Shown piece after piece: positions 46,113 to 53,810 of a DNA stretch of 64,000 nucleotides. The stretch comes from Capnocytophaga gingivalis ATCC 33624 (GTDB taxonomy: Bacteria; Bacteroidota; Bacteroidia; Flavobacteriales; Flavobacteriaceae), in the NCBI RefSeq assembly GCF_000174755.1, contig NZ_ACLQ01000010.1, forward strand, positions 124,001 to 188,000. The letters are read 5' to 3'. The translations under genes and the position numbers were made by a program. Under the pieces are notes generated by a model that saw only the letters and a program-made list of their open reading frames with translations, was not told the DNA's origin and did not search any database. Each line of letters begins with the position of its first letter. The first letter of the stretch is position 1.

Positions 46113-47603
46113 ATGAATTTAGGACTTATCATCACCTATGTAGTTATCACTATATATTGCTTGTCATTGTTGTTGATTTTCTTTTATAGTTTGACAATAC
46201 TCAACCTGTCTGTGAACTATCTAAAGAACAAGCATCAGAATAACGAAGCGCCCAAGTTCAACTTATTGGATCCTAATGAGATCCCTTATGTGACTGTACA
46301 GCTTCCTATCTACAATGAGAAATATGTAGTACCTCGTCTCTTGGAGAATATAGCCAAGCTGGAGTATCCTAAGAACAAGTTGGAGATACAAGTGTTGGAT
46401 GACTCTACTGACGACTCAGTAGCTGAGACAGCACGTATCATTGCCGAGCTTCAGCAAACAGGCTTGGATATCGTTCATATCCGCCGCGAAAACCGAGAAG
46501 GGTTCAAGGCAGGTGCCCTTAAGTATGGAACAGCTATCGCCAAAGGGGATTTTATTGCCATCTTCGATGCGGACTTCCTTCCTAAGCCCGACTGGCTCAA
46601 GCAGACAGTAGTCTACTTCAAGGACGAACAAATAGGGGTGGTACAGACCCGTTGGGGACATATCAACCGTAACTATTCCTTACTCACCAAGATACAAGCA
46701 TTGGCGCTCGATACACACTTCACCCTCGAACAAGTAGGACGCAATAGCAAAGGACACTTTATCAACTTCAATGGTACTGCCGGTATCTGGAGAAAGAAAA
46801 CCATCTTGGATGCGGGCAACTGGGAAGGGGATACCCTTACAGAGGACTTAGACCTAAGTTACCGAGCTCAACTTAAGAAGTGGAAGTTCAAGTATTTGGA
46901 GGATGTAGAAACTCCTGCAGAGCTTCCTGTAGTGGTTTCCGCAGCTCGCTCTCAGCAGTTCCGTTGGAACAAGGGTGGGGCAGAGGTGTTCCGCAAGTCG
47001 GTGCGCAATATCTTGGCTTCTAAGAACATAGGGTGGAAGACCAAATTCCATGGAGTAATGCACTTACTCAATAGTTCCATGTTCCTCTATGTCTTTATTG
47101 TAGCGATACTCAGTGTACCAATGATGTATATCAAGGAAGCTTATCCGGATTTGGGTTGGGTGTTCAAGCTCACCAGCTTCTTTATCGTTAGTACGGTGAT
47201 TCTCTTTGGTTGTTATTGGATTACCTATAAGAATATACAAGGAAAGACTTTTGATGACTTTGTGGACTATGTCAAGCTTTTCTTTAGCTTCTTCTCTGTG
47301 GCATTGGGCTTTTCTTTGCACAATGTATCAGCAGTATTGCAGGGCTATTGGGGCAAGAAAACCGAATTCGTTCGTACCCCTAAGTTCAATATTAGCTCTC
47401 TGAAGGATTCATGGAAAGGGAATAAGTATATTAACAAAAAGCTTTCTCCCAATATGATTTTTGAGTTTTTACTCATGTGCTATTTCCTCTTTGGGTTGTA
47501 CAGTGGCATCAAGCTCAATGACTTTGGGTTGTTTCCTTTCCACCTGATGCTTACTTTTGGTTTTGGCTTTGTCTTCTACAAATCCCTTATACCAAAAGCA
47601 TAA
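46113..47603 (+). CDS. Family 2 glycosyltransferase, cellulose-synthase-like
   Basis: A 496-residue inner-membrane enzyme. One N-terminal membrane segment (about 3-30) is followed by the GT-A domain and then four or five C-terminal segments. Processive-synthase motifs are present: QVLDDSTDDS, FDADFLP, TEDLDLSYRAQLK and QQFRWNKGGAE (the Q/RXXRW-type motif). Such enzymes polymerise or transfer a hexose to a lipid or to a beta-glucan/mannan chain. I chose ATG 46113 over GTG 46107 because of the promoter distance. It is the last host gene before the mobile element. Confidence 0.85.
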   Translation: MNLGLIITYVVITIYCLSLLLIFFYSLTILNLSVNYLKNKHQNNEAPKFNLLDPNEIPYVTVQLPIYNEKYVVPRLLENIAKLEYPKNKLEIQVLDDSTDDSVAETARIIAELQQTGLDIVHIRRENREGFKAGALKYGTAIAKGDFIAIFDADFLPKPDWLKQTVVYFKDEQIGVVQTRWGHINRNYSLLTKIQALALDTHFTLEQVGRNSKGHFINFNGTAGIWRKKTILDAGNWEGDTLTEDLDLSYRAQLKKWKFKYLEDVETPAELPVVVSAARSQQFRWNKGGAEVFRKSVRNILASKNIGWKTKFHGVMHLLNSSMFLYVFIVAILSVPMMYIKEAYPDLGWVFKLTSFFIVSTVILFGCYWITYKNIQGKTFDDFVDYVKLFFSFFSVALGFSLHNVSAVLQGYWGKKTEFVRTPKFNISSLKDSWKGNKYINKKLSPNMIFEFLLMCYFLFGLYSGIKLNDFGLFPFHLMLTFGFGFVFYKSLIPKA

Positions 47604-47660
47604 CGAGAGTGAAGAATGACCATATAACTTATGGTTATTTGATAAAATAAGATTTTTTAA

Positions 47661-47699
47661 AAGAGAGAAAAATGATTAGATTTTTCTCTCTTTTTTATT
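47661..47699 (+). terminator. Terminator after the glycosyltransferase gene
   Basis: AAGAGAGAAAAAT, loop GATTAG, ATTTTTCTCTCTT, then TTTTATTG. The stem is thirteen base pairs. Confidence 0.85.
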
Positions 47700-47735
47700 G
47701 TTCAGAATATTGCTCTGTGTAGCAATATTCAGAAC
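47700..47735. repeat. Inverted repeat next to the terminator
   Basis: GTTCAGAATATTGCT and AGCAATATTCAGAAC, 15-base arms with one mismatch around a CTGTGT loop. It could be a second terminator-like stem, a protein site or part of the element's left attachment region. Confidence 0.6.
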
Positions 47736-47955
47736 AACAAAACCTTGTATAAAAATTTCACTTACTAACGGAACTTACAATAGTTATTAATTCAACACTT
47801 GAATATCTGTCATTTATAAAAGATTATCTGATTTTTCTTTTTTTATTTTTCTCTTGTCTTTCTTCTCTTCTCAAATATTTTTCACTTTTCACTTTTCATT
47901 TTTCACTTAAAATTGTATCTTTGTCCCTTGCAATTAAACAAAAATGATATAATAT

Positions 47956-47986
47956 TTTGATATTCAAATATTTATACGTAATTTTG
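47956..47986 (+). promoter_or_regulatory. Integrase promoter
   Basis: TTTG at 47956-47959, a 19-base spacer and TAATTTTG at 47979-47986 form a full-consensus promoter about 80 bases ahead of the integrase start. Confidence 0.8.
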
Positions 47987-47996
47987 CGCCGTGGTT

Positions 47997-48014
47997 GTGT
48001 CAATATCGTGACAC
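47997..48014. promoter_or_regulatory. Palindromic operator candidate at the integrase transcription start
   Basis: GTGTCA, six bases ATATCG, TGACAC. These perfect 6-bp arms sit just after the predicted transcription start, the usual place for a repressor to act. A repressor gene is not visible in the window. Confidence 0.5.
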
Positions 48015-48032
48015 GCATTCAATAGGAATTAT

Positions 48033-48058
48033 TTTAGGACTATTCTCATAGCCCTAAA
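48033..48058 (+). repeat. Hairpin immediately before the integrase start codon
   Basis: TTTAGGACTAT, loop TCTC, ATAGCCCTAAA, 11-base arms with one mismatch, ending eight bases before the ATG. In the messenger it would lie over the ribosome-binding region and could limit translation. Confidence 0.55.
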
Positions 48059-48065
48059 TAAAAAA

Positions 48066-49205
48066 ATGCCTAAAAACAACAAACAATCTTCCATTATACC
48101 CATGGTGGCATTTAAGCCTGCTGAGCTCCGTATAGGCACTGATTGGCTAATTGTGTATTATGCTAAGGATCCTCAATCGGACAAGCTGGTTAGGTTTCGC
48201 AATAGGGTGCCTAAAATGAGCAACAAAAAAGAACGCTTGCGCTTTGCTCAAAAGATGATAGACACACTTAACGAGCAACTGTATTCGGGCTGGTCTCCAT
48301 ACATGGGCAACCTTACAGAGGTAAAAACAATTGATTACTGTTTTGATTATTACCTAAAAACACTCTCCAAGGAACTTTCGGACGGGGTGAAAAGAAAATC
48401 TACTTGCAACAATTACAAACACTTTATTACGGCTTTTACTGAATATTTATCCATATACCAGAAAAATGCCAAGTTTATATCTGATATTTCTACGCTTATA
48501 TGTGATCATTTCTTGGATAGAATCTATATAGAGAAAGAAAAAAGCGCAAGAACTTACAACTTTTACCTTACGTGTATGCGAACTTTTTTCAACTTCTGTT
48601 TGTCGAAGGGGTTTACAAAAGAAAGTCCAGTAAAAAATACAAAGAAAAAGTCTATAAAAGAGAAAACAAGGGTAGTACTCAATGAGAAAGAAAAAGCTAA
48701 ATTAGCTCTCTTAAAAGGGGAGAATTTCCATTTTTACATATTCTGTATGACTACCTATTACTGTTTTATTCGTCCTAATGAGCTTAAAAAACTAAAGGTG
48801 GAGCACGTAAACATTGAAAAGAGTTACATAACCATACCCAGCAGTATTTCCAAAAATAGAAAGACGGAGAATGTAACCATTCCAAATATATTCATAGAGG
48901 AGTTGAAAGAACATATTGGCAATGCCTCCAAAGACCTATTTTTGTTTGGAAAGAAGTTTGTACCAGGGAAGCAAGCGATTACGAATTTATTCTATCATTG
49001 GGAGAATGTGCGCAAAAAATATCACTTTAGAAAAGAGGTACAGTTTTATTCGCTCAAGGACACGGGCATAACAGATATGCTTAACGCTGGCGTTCCTGCT
49101 ATTAAGGTGAGAGATCAAGCGCGCCACTCGGATCTAAAGATAACGGAGATATACACCGCTCGCAACAACTCCGCTGATGAAACAGTCAAAAATATTCATT
49201 ACTGA
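48066..49205 (+). CDS. Tyrosine site-specific integrase
   Basis: A 379-residue recombinase. It has an N-terminal arm-binding part (about 1-90), a SAM-like core-binding domain (about 95-200) and a catalytic domain. Catalytic residues visible are the first Arg (YCFIRPNELKKL), the His of ARHSDLKITEIYTA and the nucleophile Tyr of the same segment. The usual HxLRH box is replaced by YSLKDTGITDML, with Lys in the second Arg position; this variant is familiar from Bacteroidota element integrases. It probably integrates and excises the element to its right, and is transcribed opposite to the rest of the element. Confidence 0.9.
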   Translation: MPKNNKQSSIIPMVAFKPAELRIGTDWLIVYYAKDPQSDKLVRFRNRVPKMSNKKERLRFAQKMIDTLNEQLYSGWSPYMGNLTEVKTIDYCFDYYLKTLSKELSDGVKRKSTCNNYKHFITAFTEYLSIYQKNAKFISDISTLICDHFLDRIYIEKEKSARTYNFYLTCMRTFFNFCLSKGFTKESPVKNTKKKSIKEKTRVVLNEKEKAKLALLKGENFHFYIFCMTTYYCFIRPNELKKLKVEHVNIEKSYITIPSSISKNRKTENVTIPNIFIEELKEHIGNASKDLFLFGKKFVPGKQAITNLFYHWENVRKKYHFRKEVQFYSLKDTGITDMLNAGVPAIKVRDQARHSDLKITEIYTARNNSADETVKNIHY

Positions 49206-49240
49206 TAATTCTACGCAACGAGAGTAGGGCGGAGTAGCCG

Positions 49241-49453
49241 TTTTTTTGGAAACTTTGGAAACTTAGAAACCTATTGCTGATTTTCAATAAGTTACAAAAT
49301 AACTCAAAAATCACCTTACAGCAATTTATATTGTTATAAGCTGTTTATTTTCATATAGTTACATTGTATTTATATAAGTTTCCAAATCTTTATTATTTTT
49401 GGAAACCAAAGGGGGAAATTTTTGGAAACCGAGCCCATTTTTGGAAACCGAGC
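49241..49453. repeat. Iterated TTTTTGGAAACC repeats (iteron or integrase arm sites)
   Basis: The word TTTTTGGAAAC(C) occurs at 49243-49253, 49396-49407, 49419-49430 and 49438-49449. Partial forms lie at 49254-49271 and an inverted copy at about 49377-49386. The last two extend to TTTTTGGAAACCGAGC and are 19 bases apart. Spaced copies next to an integrase are typical of arm-type binding sites; iterons of a replication origin are the alternative. Confidence 0.7.
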
Positions 49454-49507
49454 ATAAAAAACCTCCCCCGCGCGTGTCTTGCAGAGGAGAAAAATGTAAA
49501 AAAATTG

Positions 49508-49547
49508 TACCAAATAAAAAATCCCTATCCTTACGGGGATAGGGATT
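49508..49547 (-). terminator. Terminator of the element's minus-strand operon
   Basis: Read on the minus strand: AATCCCTATCC, a six-base loop, GGATAGGGATT, then TTTTTATTT. It lies 13 bases after the 40-residue gene and closes the operon that runs in from beyond the right edge. Confidence 0.9.
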
Positions 49548-49559
49548 AGTGCTCAAGGG

Positions 49560-49682
49560 TTAGCGCTTACGAGTTTTCTTCGCAGTTGCTTTCTTCGCTT
49601 TCACAATACGTCCGTTCTCGTTGTAACGGAAACCTTTCTTGAGCCGTCCATTGGCTTTCAAGCCGACTTTCTTTGTTGCCAT
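49560..49682 (-). CDS. Small basic protein with the GRLKKG motif
   Basis: A 40-residue protein, about 35 percent Lys/Arg, reading ATG at 49680-49682 to TAA at 49560-49562. Its core NGRLKKGFRYNENGRIVKA closely matches CGRLKKGWKFEKGKAVKVE, a module found twice in the polyvalent protein of the same operon. The basic KAKKATAKKTRKR tail suggests nucleic-acid binding. It is the last gene before the operon terminator. Its role is unknown. Confidence 0.7.
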   Translation of the reverse strand: MATKKVGLKANGRLKKGFRYNENGRIVKAKKATAKKTRKR

Positions 49683-49694
49683 AAAATTAAATAT

Positions 49695-49928
49695 TTAATT
49701 AAAATCTGTTGTTTTTGATTCTTCCTCGTAAAGAGCTAATCTTTTTTCTAAGATATTAGCGTAAGCTGTCATCGTGTCATACTGTATTCTTAGTAAATAG
49801 GCTTGTGTAGTGTCTATTTGTTTAATTTTCTCGCTTTTCAAGAAATCTTTTAACTTACCTATTTTCTCTCTAAGCTCGTCATATTCTACACGAACTCGCT
49901 CAAACACTTGTTGTTTTTCTTTGTTCAT
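49695..49928 (-). CDS. Small coiled-coil protein
   Basis: A 77-residue, almost fully helical protein with heptad-like spacing (QVFERVRVEYDELREKIGKL, then ILEKRLALYEEESK). It has no membrane segment. The function is unknown. It lies between the two small genes that end the operon. Confidence 0.6.
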   Translation of the reverse strand: MNKEKQQVFERVRVEYDELREKIGKLKDFLKSEKIKQIDTTQAYLLRIQYDTMTAYANILEKRLALYEEESKTTDFN

Positions 49929-49939
49929 ACCTTATTCTT

Positions 49940-50131
49940 TTATAATTGTTTTACTTCTCTTGAAAGAAAATGTTGTACAGTATTGTACAAATACCTTTTC
50001 TTCGACATATTCTTTCCTTTTTTGGAATGAGAGGCACTTTCTTTTGTGCTTTCTATAAATATGTGTTCGTGAATTATAGGAAATCCCAACACATCTACAC
50101 CTGTTCTATAAGAGATTATTTCTACTTTCAT
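49940..50131 (-). CDS. Small basic protein of unknown function
   Basis: A 63-residue protein starting at MKVEIISYRTGVDVLGFPII, with a beta-rich first half and a Lys/Ser-rich middle. The ATG is one base beyond the stop of the polyvalent gene; an in-frame ATG five codons earlier overlaps that gene. No family is recognised. Confidence 0.5.
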   Translation of the reverse strand: MKVEIISYRTGVDVLGFPIIHEHIFIESTKESASHSKKGKNMSKKRYLYNTVQHFLSREVKQL

Positions 50132-50132
50132 A

Positions 50133-53100
50133 TTATAACACTTCAAAATTCAGTTCTTCACTTTCTGTAGGCTCGTAGTGAGCGGGTAGGGCGGGCACTT
50201 CGGGAGCCGTGGCGAGCATACGTTGTTCGTATATGCTATATTGTAGCTCGGTGGCGGGCCGCTTGTTGTAGCGGTTTTTGTCGGGATATACATAGTTCTC
50301 GCGGTAATCGGGAAAGGTCTCGGTAAAGAGAATAATATCGCCGTCATACTGGCTTTTGCTACCTCCACGCATTTTGCCGTCTGCCGTTTGCTGGAAAATC
50401 ACTAAAAACAGCTTGCCGTCATACTTCTTGCGCAAGTCCTTGTCAATCTCAAAATGAGGTGCCAGCTCACGCATTTTCTGAAAGGAATCAATTACGATCA
50501 CTTCATTGGTACGAATCATAGTGTCCAGCTCTGCCAAGGAACGCACGTCCTGAGCGGTGATATGCTCCAAGGCTGTATCGTTTAGGTACTGATAGGCTTT
50601 TTCCTCGTACAGCACACTTTCGGGGTGCTCCTCGATAGAGGCGTGTCCTACACGATAGCGTTGCGCCAGGGCATTCATAAACTGAAAGGCAAAGCGCGTT
50701 TTTCCGCTACCTTGTTTGCCAGTGAGCGTGATTACAAGGCTGTCCTTTGTCTTTTTCTCCAAGGCCCCAAGGAAAAGGCTCATTTGCTCGTCGGCCACTA
50801 AGAAACTCTCTCGCACTTCGGGGCATGTTGCCAACTGCTGGGCGAGGGTTTGCCTTGGAGCAGGCAAGGAGGTTACAGGGGCTTCGGACGCATTGAGACC
50901 AAAATTTTCTTCTTTTTTCTTGCGGGATAAAGATTTTTTTGTACCTTTGCCCTCAGAAAGCGGTTCAGTTCGCCCGTCTTGCAAGGTGCCTACTGGGTCT
51001 TGTGTGGATTGAACCGTTTTAAAAAGCTGAGATCCTTCGGCTGAGGGTAAACCCCCTTGTGGATCTCGGCTTTTCTTTTTGCCTACATCATAGCTTTTAA
51101 GTTTTAGTTTTCTATCCTTATCCACTATAATTGATATTCTCAGGTGCCTTTTTTCTCCATCAATAGTTATCTTTGACTTAAAATTCAGATACCCTAAAAT
51201 ATCAGGGTGATCTTGGGGCTTTCTATCTCCCCAATTATTATAGGTAGAGTTCTTAATCAGTGTTTTTAATTGAGCAATCACAGCAGCTTTTTCACTATAC
51301 ATAGCTTCACCGTGGGCTATTTTTCTACCTGCCTTATTGGTAAAGACAACTTCCTTTAAGTGTCTTTCTATAGTTACACTATCTCCTTTTAAGAATAGGT
51401 TATAATATCTCAAAGTAAAAGTTCGCAATTCATTTACTTTCATTTTTTTAAACCTTTCGGTAGAGACTTCGGGGACGGCACCAAAAAGCCCTTGGGAGTA
51501 GTCCACGCCGGAAAGGCCTTTTTTCTTCTTTTCATAATAATTTTTCTTAACCTCTTTATCTTCAAGTAATTCAATACATTCGTCCATATTATCTCTAAAG
51601 AAGAAATATAGGTCAAAGAAGTCTTCCCGTTCTAAGTCCATAAGTTTGCTCACAAACTCACTTATGCCAGCCTGCACACTGATCAAGCCAAAAGGAACCA
51701 ATTTTTTTGATTTTCTCAATTTAGCCTCCTCTTGATCAAGCAGATAATGATGATATAAAAAGTTATATAACAGCCCTTTTACCTTATCAGGAAATTTAGA
51801 CAGCCACGAGAGAATATTTTTCTTATCAAATTTTCCTGCTTTGCTCTCTTTTATAGCCGTCTTCATTTCTTGCATGTATAAATCAAGTTCCTTTTGTTCT
51901 CCTTCCTTGTCTTTTCCTTTTTTAGTCTCTACCTTAACGGCTTTTCCTTTCTCAAACTTCCATCCTTTTTTCAGACGACCGCAATCATTAAGCGCTTCCT
52001 TGAGAATACCTTCGTGGCGAGGGGCATTGAGACCTATATCTCCAAAAAGCCCTTGGGAGTAATCCACACCGGAAAGGCCTTTTTCTTCCTTGCGGTTTTG
52101 GGTGAAATGCAATTGGATAGGGGCAATTCTTAGCGGGCTTATCACATCAGCATAATTACTACGATCCTCCATATATACAGCCATCGTCACCACTATATTT
52201 CCATTGTCTGTTTCTATATTTAATTTTTCATCTAACTTATTGGTATATAACCTTATTTTTTTAGCTCCATTGCTTTGTAAGATTTGTAAGTCATTTAATA
52301 GATATTTCAGATTGTAATGTCCCTCTCCTACATTAGAAGTAATCTTAACCAAATAAACCTTTTTCCAATCATAAATCTTTCTTATCACCTCAAGTCCAGA
52401 TTTCAAATGTTGTATAATAGGCTCTATAGCTCCCCAGTCGGAAGTATATACAGGATTTTCGGTCAATACTGCTTTATAATTAAGATAACCTATTTCTATA
52501 TCCCTATAATATTCCTCCTTTGAACAGCCTCCTATATTTGTACATTTGTAATTAGGATCATACAGAGCTCCTGTTTTCAGTCCGTCATTCTTAGAACGAT
52601 TCAAAAGGATTATATTATACAAGTCTGTAGCCACATAGCGATCGGCTTCTATTAGTACACATTCTAAGGTAGGACGATTTTTGTCTTTTACAACGACTGT
52701 TTTCAGACTATCAATACCTGTAACTTTTGAAATAGTAGGACTTACGGGAAAATCTTCTGTATTGATAAAGCCACGAGGCTCCTCCCTGAGATTCTGTTTT
52801 TTTAAGTCTTTTAGTACCTTCTTTAAAAAGTCAGCTCCCACAGCGCCTTGCTTGTTGGCAGACTTTTTGTAATAGGCTTGGTTTTTCTCGTCTTCAAACT
52901 CAAGAAAAACCTTAGTAGGCTCCTGCAATAGGGTGAAATTAGCCACGTTTTCGCCTTTTTCTTTCCCTGATTTTAGGGACTTTGTCGCCTTAGCGGGCGC
53001 TTTTTCTACTTTTTTTTTAGACGAATCTTCGACATTTTCCTTTTTTGTATAGGCTTTTCTATCTCTCAAAAAATTATAAAGTTTCTGTATTCCTGCGATA

Positions 53101-53804
53101 TAGCCAAGGTCATAAGTCTTTTTTATACGTTCTACCCCTTTATGGAATTTCTCCAATAGCTCATACCCACGAGGAGTAAGCTCATAGGCACGCATTTTAG
53201 CAGAGGGATTCTGCAAACGAGTAAGGAGGGGGGGTTTTTTATATTGTAGCACGGCTTCTGTAGGCTTCTTCCCTGGTGTATTCCAAAAACGAAAGACTGT
53301 TTTTCCCTCTTCAAAAGCGTCTGTAAAATTGTAGAGGAAATCCAAGACTTCACTTTCAGGAATATCAGCATTTTCAGCGAGCAGTTGCGCCTGCAAATCA
53401 TCGAAGGCTTCAAAATTTTTTACCTTGGGGCCTGATACTTCCTTAGTGGTTTCTTCCTTCTGTGGTGCTTTCTCCTTCTTTGGTTTAGCTTCTTTTTTAG
53501 GTTTTTCCTCTACCTTTACCACGTTGCCCTTGACGAACTTCCAGCCTTTGCGTAGGCGGCCACAATCGTCCAAGGCTTCGCGGTAGTCGCCTGTATGCTG
53601 CACGCCAGAAAGCCCCACAGGGCTATCATAGTGAGTAATGGTAATCTCAAAATGAGTAGCTTCGGGGCTATCATTGAGCACGCGGCTCAATCGGTATATA
53701 ATAGCAGTGTTATTCTCGGCTTTTGCTTGGGTCAAGACTTGTTCTACTTCCTTACGGGAGACTTCTCGGTTATCTAAGGCGTTAAAGGCTTCAAGTGCTG
53801 TCAT
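50133..53804 (-). CDS. Polyvalent multi-domain protein with C-terminal RecA-like ATPase
   Basis: A 1223-residue protein. A module ending in GRLRKGWKFVKGNVVKV occurs near residues 64-101 and again near 575-627. The lead motif GLSGVDYSQGLFG recurs near 575 and 765. A Lys/Glu-rich linker (about 255-295) follows a winged-helix-like part (MRAYELTPRGYELLEKFHKG). Residues about 815-905 (AGRKIAHGEAMYSEKAA through HLRISIIVDKDRK) resemble the LPD3-type domain of phage polyvalent proteins. The last 210 residues are a RecA/DnaB-like P-loop domain: GKQGSGKT with Lys1035, Walker B VIVIDSF with Asp1106. A role in early infection or in DNA replication or packaging is possible. Confidence 0.7.
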   Translation of the reverse strand: MTALEAFNALDNREVSRKEVEQVLTQAKAENNTAIIYRLSRVLNDSPEATHFEITITHYDSPVGLSGVQHTGDYREALDDCGRLRKGWKFVKGNVVKVEEKPKKEAKPKKEKAPQKEETTKEVSGPKVKNFEAFDDLQAQLLAENADIPESEVLDFLYNFTDAFEEGKTVFRFWNTPGKKPTEAVLQYKKPPLLTRLQNPSAKMRAYELTPRGYELLEKFHKGVERIKKTYDLGYIAGIQKLYNFLRDRKAYTKKENVEDSSKKKVEKAPAKATKSLKSGKEKGENVANFTLLQEPTKVFLEFEDEKNQAYYKKSANKQGAVGADFLKKVLKDLKKQNLREEPRGFINTEDFPVSPTISKVTGIDSLKTVVVKDKNRPTLECVLIEADRYVATDLYNIILLNRSKNDGLKTGALYDPNYKCTNIGGCSKEEYYRDIEIGYLNYKAVLTENPVYTSDWGAIEPIIQHLKSGLEVIRKIYDWKKVYLVKITSNVGEGHYNLKYLLNDLQILQSNGAKKIRLYTNKLDEKLNIETDNGNIVVTMAVYMEDRSNYADVISPLRIAPIQLHFTQNRKEEKGLSGVDYSQGLFGDIGLNAPRHEGILKEALNDCGRLKKGWKFEKGKAVKVETKKGKDKEGEQKELDLYMQEMKTAIKESKAGKFDKKNILSWLSKFPDKVKGLLYNFLYHHYLLDQEEAKLRKSKKLVPFGLISVQAGISEFVSKLMDLEREDFFDLYFFFRDNMDECIELLEDKEVKKNYYEKKKKGLSGVDYSQGLFGAVPEVSTERFKKMKVNELRTFTLRYYNLFLKGDSVTIERHLKEVVFTNKAGRKIAHGEAMYSEKAAVIAQLKTLIKNSTYNNWGDRKPQDHPDILGYLNFKSKITIDGEKRHLRISIIVDKDRKLKLKSYDVGKKKSRDPQGGLPSAEGSQLFKTVQSTQDPVGTLQDGRTEPLSEGKGTKKSLSRKKKEENFGLNASEAPVTSLPAPRQTLAQQLATCPEVRESFLVADEQMSLFLGALEKKTKDSLVITLTGKQGSGKTRFAFQFMNALAQRYRVGHASIEEHPESVLYEEKAYQYLNDTALEHITAQDVRSLAELDTMIRTNEVIVIDSFQKMRELAPHFEIDKDLRKKYDGKLFLVIFQQTADGKMRGGSKSQYDGDIILFTETFPDYRENYVYPDKNRYNKRPATELQYSIYEQRMLATAPEVPALPAHYEPTESEELNFEVL
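50920..51080 (+). ncRNA. Antisense structured RNA nested in the polyvalent gene
   Basis: On the plus strand, opposite to the coding strand, TTG (50920-50922), a 19-base spacer and TACCTTTG (50942-50949) form a consensus promoter. It shares the 17-mer TTTGTACCTTTGCCCTC with the rpsL promoter. Downstream, CGGTTCAGTT (50961-50970) pairs with GGATTGAACCG (51006-51016). A 14-bp stem AAAAGCTGAGATCC (51022-51035) with GGATCTCGGCTTTT (51061-51074) then ends in TTTTCTTTTTG. This predicts an RNA of about 120 nt. It covers the linker between the LPD3-like and ATPase domains (residues about 908-952). It could be a trans-acting RNA or an antisense regulator of the operon. Confidence 0.65.
51061..51080 (+). 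terminator. Terminator of the nested antisense RNA
   Basis: The right arm GGATCTCGGCTTTT of the 14-bp stem (left arm 51022-51035) continues into CTTTTTG, an intrinsic terminator on the plus strand. Confidence 0.75.
51481..51527. repeat. 47-base direct repeat, copy A, in the polyvalent gene
   Basis: It encodes the reverse complement of KKGLSGVDYSQGLFG. It matches copy B at 52042-52087 with two substitutions over about 46 bases. Confidence 0.85.
52042..52087. repeat. 47-base direct repeat, copy B, in the polyvalent gene
   Basis: It is the partner of 51481-51527, 561 bases away. Near identity at silent positions indicates recent duplication or gene conversion. Confidence 0.85.
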
Positions 53805-53810
53805 AGTTGG

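Larger units (their letters stand above)
47604..48065. other. Junction region between host genes and the integrase
   Basis: 462 bases without a credible ORF. In order it holds a terminator (47661-47699), an inverted repeat (47700-47735), a simple TTTTCAC tract (about 47878-47908), a lone -7-like box TATCTTTG near 47916, the integrase promoter (47956-47986), a palindrome (47997-48014) and a second hairpin (48033-48058). The left attachment site of the element should lie somewhere here, but I cannot define its core without the right end. Confidence 0.6.
49206..49559. other. Non-coding region between convergent integrase and minus-strand operon
   Basis: 354 bases. Overlapping frames of about 60 residues on both strands are low-complexity and not credible. 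The region holds repeated TTTTTGGAAACC words and a terminator for the minus-strand operon. A short GC-rich patch (CCTCCCCCGCGCG near 49461) contrasts with the AT-rich surroundings. Confidence 0.65.

Noticed and set aside
49359-49556. Overlapping frames of 61-65 residues on both strands after the integrase
   Set aside because: They read through the repeat words and the terminator hairpin, and each is the mirror of the other.
52551-52566. Two overlapping TAnnTTTG words on the plus strand inside the polyvalent gene
   Set aside because: They lack a spaced -33 element and have no downstream structure.
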